From NCBI GenBank assembly GCA_964587915.1, contig CAZPMK010000004.1:1-64000 (forward strand): DNA of 64,000 nucleotides, given 5' to 3'. Under the pieces are notes generated by a model. It saw nothing but the letters and a program-made list of their open reading frames with translations. It had not been told where the DNA came from and ran no database searches. The DNA comes from CAG-177 sp964587915. GTDB lineage: Bacteria > Bacillota > Clostridia > Oscillospirales > Acutalibacteraceae. A program made the translations under genes and the position numbers. Below, piece after piece: positions 41,365 through 50,215 of the stretch. Position 1 is the stretch's first letter; each line of letters begins with the position of its first letter.

Positions 41365-42726
41365 ATGAAAAAATTTCTTTGTATCACTCTTTGCATCATC
41401 ACGGCGGTGCTTTCGTTTTTCACGGTGGGAAATGCAACCTACGACACCGAAATGGAGGAGCTTGGGCTTTATTCGGAATGCCTGCTTCTCATGAGTGCGG
41501 ATAACGGCGAGGTCATATTTGCCAAAAACGAAACCATGCAGTCCGCACCTGCAAGCCTTACCAAAATCGTAACCGCCTGTGTTGTTCTTGAAAATTGCAA
41601 GGATTTAACCGTTCCCGTAACCGTTACGGAGCAAAGTCTGCATGAGCTTGACGGCACCGGCAGCTCTCTCGGAGGTTTGAAGGTCGGTGAAACGCTCAGT
41701 CTTTACGATATGCTCTGCTGTCTGCTTCTTCAAAGTGCAAATGAGGCGGCAACCACTCTTGCTAATTACGTGACGAACGGAGACAGAGCGGCTTTCATTG
41801 ACAAGATGAACGAGCTTGCAAGCCGCTTGGGCTGTAACAACAGCCATTTCATGAATCCTCACGGACTTGACGATGATGACCAATACGTTTCCGCCGAGGA
41901 TATCGCAAAATTCTTCAAATATGCTCTTGAATTTCCTGCATTCTCGGAGATAGTGGCAAGAAACAGCTACACCCTTCCCGAAACGAATATGCAAAAATCG
42001 AGAACGATTCATTCAACGAATTTCATGCTCAACAGTGCTTATAAAGATTATTACTGCAAATATGTCAAGGGAGGAAAAACGGGAACCACCTCCAAAGCGG
42101 GGCGTTGTGTTGTCACCACCGCTTCAAATGACGGATACAATTACATAGCCGTTGCCATGCGTTCAATATTTGAGGATGTTGACCGTGACGGCGTTGAAGA
42201 AAACGGAGCCTTTCTCGACTGCAAAAAAATGCTTGAATGGGCATTCAGAAATATTCGTCTTGTTGCCGTTTGCGACCCCGAAAAAATCGTAACGGAGGTA
42301 CCCGTCAGATACGCTTCCTCAACGGACTACGTATCTCTCGTTCCGTCGGAAACAAAATACAGCCTTGTGCCGACGGGCACGGATTCCGACAGCCTTTTGA
42401 TTGAGGCGATACCCGAAACTCTGCCCGCAACGGTGGATGCTCCCATCAAAGAGGGACAGGTTATCTGTAAAGGCAGAGTACTTTACGCAGGTAAGGTTAT
42501 CTGTGAAATTGACCTCGTTTCACGCACACAAATAAAACGCAGTTTTCTCGCCTTTATCGGCACCGAGCTGCGGGCACTTTTCGCCTCTTGGATATTCAGA
42601 ATCCTTGCTGCGGCTGTAATTATCGCCTTGATTGTGTTGCTTATTCTTCGCAGAAAAAGCCGTTCAAGACAGGCGGGCGGAGCTTACAGAGTGCTCAATT
42701 ATAATGACTTTAAGAATTTGAAATAA
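41365..42726 (+). CDS. dacF: D-alanyl-D-alanine carboxypeptidase (penicillin-binding protein, DacF-like)
   Basis: This 453-residue secreted S11 peptidase has a signal peptide (about 1-24) and the SxxK motif in APASLTKIVTA carrying the acylated Ser. SAN (LQSANEAATT) and KTG (GGKTGTTSKAG) follow. A C-terminal beta domain leads to a membrane anchor (IFRILAAAVIIALIVLLIL), here a full transmembrane helix rather than an amphipathic one, and a basic cytoplasmic tail. It trims the terminal D-Ala from peptidoglycan pentapeptides. The ribosome binding site is gagcagga. Confidence 0.9.
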   Translation: MKKFLCITLCIITAVLSFFTVGNATYDTEMEELGLYSECLLLMSADNGEVIFAKNETMQSAPASLTKIVTACVVLENCKDLTVPVTVTEQSLHELDGTGSSLGGLKVGETLSLYDMLCCLLLQSANEAATTLANYVTNGDRAAFIDKMNELASRLGCNNSHFMNPHGLDDDDQYVSAEDIAKFFKYALEFPAFSEIVARNSYTLPETNMQKSRTIHSTNFMLNSAYKDYYCKYVKGGKTGTTSKAGRCVVTTASNDGYNYIAVAMRSIFEDVDRDGVEENGAFLDCKKMLEWAFRNIRLVAVCDPEKIVTEVPVRYASSTDYVSLVPSETKYSLVPTGTDSDSLLIEAIPETLPATVDAPIKEGQVICKGRVLYAGKVICEIDLVSRTQIKRSFLAFIGTELRALFASWIFRILAAAVIIALIVLLILRRKSRSRQAGGAYRVLNYNDFKNLK

Positions 42727-42745
42727 TCCTCGGAGGTGTAAAGCT

Positions 42746-43903
42746 ATGGAACTTTACAAAGGCAGAGCAAAAAAAGAAGATACAAAACAGCTCATGGAAA
42801 TGCTTGACGATGTTTTTTTCCGTGACGACGAGGAGAATCGTGACTTTTTGTCGCTTCTTCCGAAGCTCTACAAAGAAAAATACAATCCGGCCTACAACAA
42901 TTATATCATTTCGCAGGACGGTAAAATCAAGGCCGCCGTGGGACTTTATCCCGCACAAGCCTTTGCCGCAGGCAGGGAGCTGAAAGTGGGCGGTATAGGA
43001 AATGTTGCAGTCTCAAGAGATTCGAGATGCAAGGGCTATATGTCAGAATGCCTCAATGACTGCATTGATATTATGAAAGCGGACGGTACGGTTTATTCCG
43101 TTCTCGGCGGTGACAGACAGCGTTACGGCTATTTCGGCTTTGAGCCTGCAGGCATCAGTGCTTGCTTTTCGGTGAACAAACGCAGTCTCAAGCACGTTCT
43201 CGGCAAGGAAATCGAAAATCATCTTACCGCAAAAGAGCTTACGGAAGCCGATGTTGACCTGCTCAAAAGAATCAAGGCCCTTTATGAGACCGAGCCGTTC
43301 CATTTTGTCCGCCCGTCCGAGGATATGCTCGATATTCTCAAAAGCTGGAAAGGCAAGCCCTATGCGGCTTTTGACGGCGACAAATTTGCAGGCTATTTTG
43401 TTCTTGACTGCGGTGCCGGAATCATGGAAGCAAGAACCGCACCCGAAACCGAGCTTCTCGACCTGATAATCTGTGCAATGAGCGTTTCGGGAAAGGACAA
43501 GGCGGAGATATCATTCCCTCTCTATGACACAGAATACTGTGAGGCAATGTCGAAAATCTATAACTCCTCCTCATTACGCCATTCGGAAATGATAAATATT
43601 CTCGATTATGCGGCATTTATTGAAGCATTCCTTGCCGTCAAAGCTCAGCGAACAAAGCTCGCAAGCGGCTCACTCGTAATGCTTATTCACGGCATGAACG
43701 GTGACGAACGGCTTGAAGTTACCGTAAACGGAGAAAATGTCAGCGTTTCCAAGACGGAAAAGCCCGCAGATGTTGAGCTCGAACACCATGAAGCGATTAG
43801 ATTCATCGCTTCGATGCATTCCGAAAAACGTACCCGCCTCCCCGAATTTGCGGCAGGCTGGTTCCCCGTTGACTTCTTCGCATACTCCCTTGACAATGTA
43901 TAA
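42746..43903 (+). CDS. GNAT acetyltransferase, Eis-like
   Basis: This 385-residue protein has a GNAT domain in the first ~150 residues (GGIGNVAVSRDSRCKGYMSECLNDCI contains the acetyl-CoA loop). A second GNAT-like half and a sterol-carrier-like C-terminus complete the three-domain Eis architecture. Eis-type enzymes acetylate lysines or aminoglycosides; the native substrate here is unknown. It follows dacF by 19 bp and is probably co-transcribed. Confidence 0.78.
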   Translation: MELYKGRAKKEDTKQLMEMLDDVFFRDDEENRDFLSLLPKLYKEKYNPAYNNYIISQDGKIKAAVGLYPAQAFAAGRELKVGGIGNVAVSRDSRCKGYMSECLNDCIDIMKADGTVYSVLGGDRQRYGYFGFEPAGISACFSVNKRSLKHVLGKEIENHLTAKELTEADVDLLKRIKALYETEPFHFVRPSEDMLDILKSWKGKPYAAFDGDKFAGYFVLDCGAGIMEARTAPETELLDLIICAMSVSGKDKAEISFPLYDTEYCEAMSKIYNSSSLRHSEMINILDYAAFIEAFLAVKAQRTKLASGSLVMLIHGMNGDERLEVTVNGENVSVSKTEKPADVELEHHEAIRFIASMHSEKRTRLPEFAAGWFPVDFFAYSLDNV

Positions 43904-43920
43904 TATAAATGTATAACTAA

Positions 43921-43951
43921 AAACGGGACTGCATCGGCAGCCCCGTTTTTT
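43921..43951. terminator. Bidirectional terminator between convergent genes
   Basis: AAACGGGACTGC-ATCG-GCAGCCCCGTTTTTT has A and T tracts on both sides (one mismatch in the stem). It serves both the acetyltransferase and the minus-strand alanine racemase transcripts. Confidence 0.85.
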
Positions 43952-45132
43952 CATTTCATATAATCCGCTATTGCTTCGATATCGTCGGAACGGATATAAA
44001 GCCTCGGCACTCGTTTGTTTATCCCGCAGAGAATTTCATAATTTATCATTCCCGTAGCGGCGGCAACGGCATCAACGGACAGCGGACTTGCAAAATCGTC
44101 GTCAAGAACGGTGACGCTCATTCCCTCACGCACTCCGTCAACGCCCGAAACATCGAGCATACATTGATCCATGCATATCCTGCCTATAACCGGCACGGTC
44201 ACACCGTTGACCTTCATGAAAGCCTTGCCCGAAAGTGCCCTCGGATAACCGTCGGCATATCCCACGGGAACCGTTGCAACAGCGGTATCTCCCTTGCCGG
44301 TATATATTCTGCCGTAGCTGACGGGCGTACCGTCGGGAATGGTTTTCGTCATGGAAACAACGGTTTTCATCTTCATTGTGGGAATCAGCTTTATTTTGCC
44401 GTTTAAGAATTCGGACGGCATAAGACCGTACAGGATTATACCGGGACGCACCAAATCAAGATGCATTTCGGGATACAGAATCGTTGCGGCGGAATTACAG
44501 CAATGGCGGAACGGGAAGGTTATCCCCTCAAATTCAAGACTGCGGATAAGCGTTGTGAACAGCTCAAATTGGAAGCGTGTGAACACCTCGCCGTCCTTTT
44601 CGTCGGCACAGGCAAAATGCGTAAAAATGCCCTCGGGATAAAGCCCCGACAAGCGGCAAGCCTCAGCTATCTGCGTTATTGACTCGGCATCCGCCACGCT
44701 GTCGCGAAAAGCAAAGCCGAGCCTGCTCATGCCTGTATCCGCTTTAATGTGAATGCTCACCTGCACTCCGCTCTCCGTTGCTTTTTCGGAAAGACGGTGT
44801 GCATATTCGATATTGAAAACTGCTTGTGAAATATTATTCACCGCAAGAGCGGCGGCGTGTTCAGCAGGAGTATAGCCGAGAATGAGAATGGAACAATCCG
44901 CATTTGCACTTCGCACCTGCAACGCTTCTTCGAGATTTGAAACCGCAAACCAATGACAGCCGCATTCGGAAAATTCTCTAACCGTATTTTCCACTCCGTG
45001 CCCGTAGGCATCCGCTTTTACGACCGCCATTATTTCACTGCCCGAGGAGAGCTTTTTTTCTATCTCCCGATAATTGTGCCGCAGGGCATCGAGGCTCACC
45101 TCTACCCAAGTCCTTCTGAAATATTTCTTCAT
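43951..45132 (-). CDS. alr: Alanine racemase
   Basis: This ~393-residue PLP enzyme interconverts L- and D-alanine for peptidoglycan. The PLP lysine lies in AVVKADAYGHG near residue 38, and the second catalytic residue is the Tyr of VSYGRIYTG near 265. The block GYADGYPRALS and the C-terminal GRICMDQCMLDV are canonical. I start at 45132, which has gaaagg upstream; an earlier in-frame codon at 45147 overlaps that site. It is the last gene of a minus-strand sugar-metabolism operon, 11 bp after the Gfo/Idh gene. Confidence 0.94.
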   Translation of the reverse strand: MKKYFRRTWVEVSLDALRHNYREIEKKLSSGSEIMAVVKADAYGHGVENTVREFSECGCHWFAVSNLEEALQVRSANADCSILILGYTPAEHAAALAVNNISQAVFNIEYAHRLSEKATESGVQVSIHIKADTGMSRLGFAFRDSVADAESITQIAEACRLSGLYPEGIFTHFACADEKDGEVFTRFQFELFTTLIRSLEFEGITFPFRHCCNSAATILYPEMHLDLVRPGIILYGLMPSEFLNGKIKLIPTMKMKTVVSMTKTIPDGTPVSYGRIYTGKGDTAVATVPVGYADGYPRALSGKAFMKVNGVTVPVIGRICMDQCMLDVSGVDGVREGMSVTVLDDDFASPLSVDAVAAATGMINYEILCGINKRVPRLYIRSDDIEAIADYMK

Positions 45133-45143
45133 TTTTTCGCCTT

Positions 45144-46214
45144 TCAAATAATATCGTTAAACTGAACAACCGTATTGTTCTCGCCCGATTCAAATATCGC
45201 CTCAACAAGGCGGATGAGCCTGCGTTGTTCATCATGTGTTACAACGGCGGCATCCTCGCCTTTCAAATATTTGAATACATTTTTATAGTATTCGCCCCAA
45301 TCCGCTTTTTGAACGTCAAGGGGATATTCTTTTATCGTATCGTCGGTTCTCGGTGCCATTGTTTTCGTTATACCGGCACCCGCAACGATGGGCACGGCAT
45401 CGCGGTTTTCCCAATCGGAGACCATGACCGTTTTGCCCTTGCAATCCCAATCCTCCAGAACGCTCGTACCGTTTTCGCCGAGCATATACCAGCGAGGCAG
45501 GGAAATGAAGTTGCTTGTCGTTACCTCAACATAGAATGACAGTCCGTCATCAAAAATCAGCGTTGCTCTGAATCCGTCATCACAGTTCTCGTTTGTTACG
45601 TTCGTAAGCTCCGCATATACGGTTTTGAGCTTTCTCGGCAGGGTCATCATGAGTGCCTGATCAAGCAGATGAATGCCCCAATCGAGGACCATTCCGCCGC
45701 CGTGCTCCTTTTGATTTCGCCAATCTCCGGGAATACCTCTCGAGCCTTGAACACGGGATTCTATCCTGAACACCTTGCCGAGAGTACCCTCGTCAAACAG
45801 CTTTTTCATAGTGAGATAGTCCTCGTCCCAACGGCGGTTCTGATGAACCGTGAACAGCTTTCCGCATTCCTCGGCACAGGCTATCATCTCTTCAAGGTCT
45901 GCCGTGCTGAGGGTAACGGGCTTTTCGCTGATAACATTTTTGCCGTGGTGCATTGCATCAATGGCTATTTCCTTGTGGACATCATTGGGAGTTGCAACGG
46001 TTACAAGGTCGATGCGTTCATCGGACAAAAGCTCTTCACGGCTCGAAAAGGCGTGAATGCCTTTTTCTTCGGCAGCCCTTGCACGCTCGGGATTTATATC
46101 GTAAATGCCGACAAGCTGAGCATATTCACCCATTTCGCCTTTAACTTTATCGGCGTGCCAACTGCCCATTCCGCCGTATCCTATAACAGCGAATCCGAAT
46201 TTATTGTTAATCAT
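45144..46214 (-). CDS. Gfo/Idh/MocA-family oxidoreductase
   Basis: This ~356-residue NAD(P)-dependent dehydrogenase has the Rossmann motif VIGYGGMGSWHADKV and the EKPVTL signature near residue 95. A GGGMVLDWGIHLLDQALMM block carries the substrate-site Asp/His pair. The family includes inositol dehydrogenases and many sugar dehydrogenases. Start is uncertain: ATG at 46214 or GTG at 46226, neither with ideal spacing from gagagtgag. Part of a four-gene polyol/sugar set on this strand. Confidence 0.82.
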   Translation of the reverse strand: MINNKFGFAVIGYGGMGSWHADKVKGEMGEYAQLVGIYDINPERARAAEEKGIHAFSSREELLSDERIDLVTVATPNDVHKEIAIDAMHHGKNVISEKPVTLSTADLEEMIACAEECGKLFTVHQNRRWDEDYLTMKKLFDEGTLGKVFRIESRVQGSRGIPGDWRNQKEHGGGMVLDWGIHLLDQALMMTLPRKLKTVYAELTNVTNENCDDGFRATLIFDDGLSFYVEVTTSNFISLPRWYMLGENGTSVLEDWDCKGKTVMVSDWENRDAVPIVAGAGITKTMAPRTDDTIKEYPLDVQKADWGEYYKNVFKYLKGEDAAVVTHDEQRRLIRLVEAIFESGENNTVVQFNDII

Positions 46215-46271
46215 GGCGGTAATCACTCACTCTCTGTTGTTTCGTGTAAAATTTTAATTATACAATATATA

Positions 46272-47237
46272 TCATACCCACCACATTTCGCCCGATGACT
46301 CTGTAATAAGAACATCCTTGAGGAACGAAACCGCCTTTGAAAGGCCCTCGTTCTGGCTCATGAGGGAATCCTCGTGCTCAATGCTTATTGCATAGTCATA
46401 ACCGACCATGCGGAGATTTGAGATGATATCCTTCCAATATGAATAATCGTTTCCGTAGCCCACGGAGCGGAATATCCACGAACGGTTGATTTCGTCACCG
46501 TAGGGTTTCGTATCAAGCACGCCGTTCACCGCCGTGTTGTACTTATCCATTTTGGTATCCTTGGCATGAAAATGGAATATCGCATCGCCCATTTTGCGTA
46601 TGCAAGCAACGGGATCCATACCCTGCCAGATGAGATGGCTCGGGTCAAAGTTGGCACCGATTTCGGGTCCAACCGCCTCTCGGAGCTTGAAAAGCGACTC
46701 GGTATTGTAAACACAGAAGCCCGGATGCAACTCAAGAGCAATCTTGTTTACTCCGTGAGCCTTTGCAAAGGCGACAAGGTCTTTCCAATACGGAATAAGC
46801 ACCTCGTTCCATTGCCATTCGAGAATTTCGCTGAAATCGTTGGGCCACGGACATACCACCCAGTTGGGATATTTGGCGTTCTCGCTGTCACCGGGGCAGC
46901 CCGAAAACGTGTTGATTTGGTGCAAGCCGAGCTTTTCGGCAAGCAAAATCGTGTTTCTTATGGTCTTATCAAATTCGGCGGCAATTTCCTTGTTCGGATG
47001 CACGGGGTTGCCGTGGCAGGAAAGAGCGCTGATTTCCATATCGTACTTCTTTATGACAGCCTTGAATTCCTCGAGCTTCGCCTCATCGTTCAAAAGCACA
47101 TCGGGGTCTGCGTGGGAATTTCCGGGATATCCGCCACAGCCTATTTCTATCATCTCTATGCCGAGAGACTTAAAATATTTGAGGGATTCTTCAAGTGAAA
47201 GATTTGAAAGAAGTGTTGTAAAAACTCCGAGCTTCAT
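46272..47237 (-). CDS. Sugar phosphate isomerase/epimerase (TIM barrel)
   Basis: This 321-residue protein of the xylose-isomerase-like TIM-barrel family has EMIEIGCGGYPGNSHADPD and the metal-binding residues in ISALSCHGNPVHP, LELHPGF, NFDPSHLIWQG and HFHAKDT. Members include IolE/IolI dehydratases and epimerases and ketose epimerases. The ATG at 47237 has aaggaggaaca directly upstream; the 32 codons before it in frame are non-conserved. It sits between the other TIM-barrel isomerase and a Gfo/Idh gene. Confidence 0.85.
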   Translation of the reverse strand: MKLGVFTTLLSNLSLEESLKYFKSLGIEMIEIGCGGYPGNSHADPDVLLNDEAKLEEFKAVIKKYDMEISALSCHGNPVHPNKEIAAEFDKTIRNTILLAEKLGLHQINTFSGCPGDSENAKYPNWVVCPWPNDFSEILEWQWNEVLIPYWKDLVAFAKAHGVNKIALELHPGFCVYNTESLFKLREAVGPEIGANFDPSHLIWQGMDPVACIRKMGDAIFHFHAKDTKMDKYNTAVNGVLDTKPYGDEINRSWIFRSVGYGNDYSYWKDIISNLRMVGYDYAISIEHEDSLMSQNEGLSKAVSFLKDVLITESSGEMWWV

Positions 47238-47256
47238 TTTGTTCCTCCTTGGTATT

Positions 47257-47982
47257 TCAAATAATGGATTTGAGATATTTGAGGCTCCTTGCAATATCCT
47301 CAAAGCCCGTCGGTACGGGGTCGTCATTTTCAACGATAACCCATTCCAAACCGATATCCTTTGCGGCGGCGATTACTGTGGGAATATCACATTCTCCCTC
47401 GCCGAGTGCAACGGGTTTGCCGTTGATGCCGTCCTTGAGATGAACCGCAACAATACGCTCCTTCTTTTCGGATAACAGCTTTCTGTTGTCAACACCCGCA
47501 TGGAAGCTCCAATAGGTGTCGATTTCAAGGGAGCATCTCTCCCCGATAATGTCGATGGGATAAAGTCCGTCTTCGATGGGCTTAAATTCCTCGCAGTGGT
47601 TGTGGTAATAAATTCTCATGCCGTACTTTTCCATGGCGTATTTTTCCGCCGTACCGAGAATTTCGCCCGTTGTCTCCGCTTCCTCCTTTGTCGAATGGGG
47701 AGCACCGCCGACACCGGCAAAACGGGTGCCGAGAGTATTTTGAAATTCAAGCGTTTTTTCGAGCTTGTCGGGCTTGAAATCATCCAATCCGTTATGCGAA
47801 CCGACACAAACCAGCCCGAGCTCGTCGAGCTTCGCCTTTATTATTTCGGCATCGGTATTGAAATATCCTGCGAACTCCACTCCGTCATATCCGATTCTTT
47901 TGATTTCTTCAAGTGCTTTGAGCAGTGTTTCGCTGTCGCTTATATGTTCTCTTACAGAATAAACCTGAACGGCAACTTTCAT
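47257..47982 (-). CDS. Sugar phosphate isomerase/epimerase, IolE-like (TIM barrel)
   Basis: This 241-residue TIM-barrel protein has VQVYSVRE at the N-terminus, GYDGVEFAGY, VCVGSHNG, IYYHNHCEEFKP and EIDTYWSFHAGVD with metal-site Glu/Asp/His, ending in WVIVENDDP. These blocks resemble IolE-like dehydratases and 2-keto-myo-inositol isomerases. Substrate is not fixed. It lies 12 bp behind the upstream Gfo/Idh gene. Confidence 0.83.
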   Translation of the reverse strand: MKVAVQVYSVREHISDSETLLKALEEIKRIGYDGVEFAGYFNTDAEIIKAKLDELGLVCVGSHNGLDDFKPDKLEKTLEFQNTLGTRFAGVGGAPHSTKEEAETTGEILGTAEKYAMEKYGMRIYYHNHCEEFKPIEDGLYPIDIIGERCSLEIDTYWSFHAGVDNRKLLSEKKERIVAVHLKDGINGKPVALGEGECDIPTVIAAAKDIGLEWVIVENDDPVPTGFEDIARSLKYLKSII

Positions 47983-47994
47983 CTTATTTACCCC

Positions 47995-49080
47995 TTAGTC
48001 GTTGTTTATGTATACGGGCTTGCCTGTCTGTGCGGATTCATAGATAGCTTCGAGAATCTGAGTTACGACCATCGCCTGCTCGGGCTTCGTTCTCAGCGGA
48101 GTACCGTTGATTACCGAATCGTAGAAGGCTCTGCATTCGAGATCCTCCGCCTTACTGCTTGCACCGTCATAGAATGCAACGCCGCCCGCCTTGAAATCGG
48201 GAGTTTCGATAACCTGTCTGCCGTTCTTGACATAGTTTATACGCAGTCCGTCGAGCATATCCGCTCCGCCGTTGACGCCGGCTATAAGCGTGGATGCCTC
48301 CTTGGGGTCTGCAATGTTGAGTGCCCAGCTTGACTCAACGCTTACCGTTGCACCGTTTTCCATTACGACAAAACCGAACGCCGAATCCTCAACGGTATAC
48401 TTTTCGGGATCCCAGTCGCCCCATGCGTTTGCGGTATTCTTCTGATCGCCGAGCTTCTTGTATTTTGTGCCTACAACCATTTTCGGCTTGTAGTTATCCA
48501 TCATCCAAAGAGTGAGGTCAAGTGCATGAGTGCCGATATCAATAAGCGGACCGCCGCCCTGCTCCTCTTCGTTAAGGAAAACGCCCCATGTGGGAACGGC
48601 TCTTCTTCTGAGAGCAAGTGCTCTTGCGTAGTATATCTCGCCGAACTCGCCGTTTTCACAGCATTCCTTGAGATAGAGGGAATCGCCTCTCCAGCGTGAC
48701 TGATATCCGATGGTGAGCAGCTTGCCGGTTCTTACGGAAGCCTCATACATCGCCTTTGCTTCGGCATATGTTTTAGCCATGGGCTTCTCGCACATTACGT
48801 GCTTGCCCGCTTCAAGAGCATCAATCGTGATGAAGCTGTGTGAACGGTTCGGAGTACATACATGAACGGTCACAATGCTCTCGTCCTTTAAAAGCTCCTT
48901 GTAATCGGTATAAACCTTGGCATCGGGAGTGCCGTATTTTTCAGCCGCTTCAACAGCTCTTTCCTCAATTATATCACAGAAAGCTACAAGCTCAACCTCT
49001 TTTACGGTTGAAAGTGCGGGGAGATGCTTTCCGTTGGCAATGCCGCCGCAGCCGATGATTCCTACTCTGATTTTTTCCAT
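47995..49080 (-). CDS. Gfo/Idh/MocA-family oxidoreductase, operon leader
   Basis: This 361-residue dehydrogenase has VGIIGCGGIANGKHLPAL at the N-terminus, CEKPMAKTYAEA near 100 and QGGGPLIDIGTHALDLTLWMMDNY with the catalytic Asp/His. It is the first gene of the minus-strand operon behind the promoter at 49128-49155. Together with the second dehydrogenase and two isomerases it makes a plausible pathway for a polyol or modified sugar. Inositol is one possibility given IolC elsewhere in the window. Confidence 0.85.
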   Translation of the reverse strand: MEKIRVGIIGCGGIANGKHLPALSTVKEVELVAFCDIIEERAVEAAEKYGTPDAKVYTDYKELLKDESIVTVHVCTPNRSHSFITIDALEAGKHVMCEKPMAKTYAEAKAMYEASVRTGKLLTIGYQSRWRGDSLYLKECCENGEFGEIYYARALALRRRAVPTWGVFLNEEEQGGGPLIDIGTHALDLTLWMMDNYKPKMVVGTKYKKLGDQKNTANAWGDWDPEKYTVEDSAFGFVVMENGATVSVESSWALNIADPKEASTLIAGVNGGADMLDGLRINYVKNGRQVIETPDFKAGGVAFYDGASSKAEDLECRAFYDSVINGTPLRTKPEQAMVVTQILEAIYESAQTGKPVYINND

Positions 49081-49127
49081 ATGTATTCTCCTTTTTCATT
49101 GAAGATTGAACTTCACCGTTCTCTTTA

Positions 49128-49155
49128 ATTATACTTACCTTTAAAAGTAATTCAA
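49128..49155 (-). promoter_or_regulatory. Promoter of the sugar-dehydrogenase operon
   Basis: On the minus strand: TTGAAT, a 16-bp spacer and a perfect TATAAT, about 47 bp before the ATG at 49080. Confidence 0.65.
49135..49150. promoter_or_regulatory. Palindrome inside the promoter spacer; operator candidate
   Basis: TTACCTTTAAAAGTAA is an almost perfect 16-bp palindrome lying exactly between the -35 and -10 elements. A repressor bound there would exclude RNA polymerase. No regulator gene is adjacent. Confidence 0.55.
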
Positions 49156-49219
49156 GTTTTATATTTTAAATTGGGTGTAAATTTTAAGCTCCGTATTTTG
49201 TTCAACTTGACGAAAATGC

Positions 49220-49248
49220 TTGACCGTAAATCGCACAGGTGCTATAAT
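49220..49248 (+). promoter_or_regulatory. Promoter of cysK
   Basis: TTGACC (49220-49225), a 17-bp spacer and TATAAT (49243-49248) lie 33 bp before the cysK ATG. This supports the start at 49282 over upstream in-frame codons. Confidence 0.75.
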
Positions 49249-49281
49249 ATTTTTATTCATATTGAAAGAAGGCATATTCTT

Positions 49282-50214
49282 ATGAAAATTTATTCATCTG
49301 CCGCAGAGCTTATCGGCAACACTCCTCTTGTCTGCTTCTCCGCCTACGCAAAAGCTGTTGATGCAGATGCCGAAATACTTGCAAAGCTCGAATACTTAAA
49401 TCCCGCCGGCAGTGCAAAGGACAGAATCGGCAAGGAAATGCTTGACTCTGCACTTCGTTCGGGAAAAATCACAAAAAACTCGCTTATCATTGAGCCGACA
49501 AGCGGTAATACCGGCATAGGAATTGCCTCCTACGCCGCTCAGCTCGGAATGAAAGCCGTTATCGTCATGCCCGAAACAATGAGCGTTGAACGCAGAAAGC
49601 TCATTGCCGCCTACGGTGCAAAATTGGTTCTCACCGACGGTAAAAAGGGCGTGGCAGGCTCGGTTGAAAAAGCGAATGAAATAGCAAAGGAAAACCCCGA
49701 CAGCTTTATCCCCTCTCAGTTTTCCAATCCCGACAACTTCAACGCCCACTACAAAACAACGGGTCCCGAGATTTGGAACGATACCGACGGAACGGTCGAT
49801 ATCTTCGTTGCAGGTGTCGGAACGGGCGGTACGATAACGGGTACGGGTCGTTTCCTCAAAGAAAAAAATCCCAAAATCAAAATTGTCGCCGTCGAGCCTG
49901 CCGATTCTCCCCTGCTCTCTCAGGGCAAGGCGGGTCCTCACGGCTTACAGGGAATCGGAGCAAATTTCATTCCCGAAATTCTCGATAAAAGCATCTATGA
50001 CGAAATTATCACCGTCACCACTCAGCAGGCATACGATGCCGCAAGGCTCACGGTTAAAACTCAGGGCGTTCTTGTCGGCATAAGCTCGGGTGCCGCACTT
50101 CATGCCGCAAGCGTTCTTGCAAGCCGTCCCGAAAACAAGGGCAAACGCATCGTGGCTTTTCTTCCCGACGGCGGAGAGAGATATCTCTCAACTTCACTTT
50201 TTGAGGAGAATTGA
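49282..50214 (+). CDS. cysK: Cysteine synthase (O-acetylserine sulfhydrylase)
   Basis: This 310-residue PLP enzyme joins sulfide to O-acetylserine. The PLP lysine is in NPAGSAKDRIGKEM near residue 43 (family consensus PxxSVKDR, here GSAKDR). The substrate loop PTSGNTGIG, the phosphate-cradle GTGGTITGTG and the SSGAALHAA end block are present. The length is typical. It is followed within two bases by a patatin-like gene. Confidence 0.93.
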   Translation: MKIYSSAAELIGNTPLVCFSAYAKAVDADAEILAKLEYLNPAGSAKDRIGKEMLDSALRSGKITKNSLIIEPTSGNTGIGIASYAAQLGMKAVIVMPETMSVERRKLIAAYGAKLVLTDGKKGVAGSVEKANEIAKENPDSFIPSQFSNPDNFNAHYKTTGPEIWNDTDGTVDIFVAGVGTGGTITGTGRFLKEKNPKIKIVAVEPADSPLLSQGKAGPHGLQGIGANFIPEILDKSIYDEIITVTTQQAYDAARLTVKTQGVLVGISSGAALHAASVLASRPENKGKRIVAFLPDGGERYLSTSLFEEN

Positions 50215-50215
50215 C

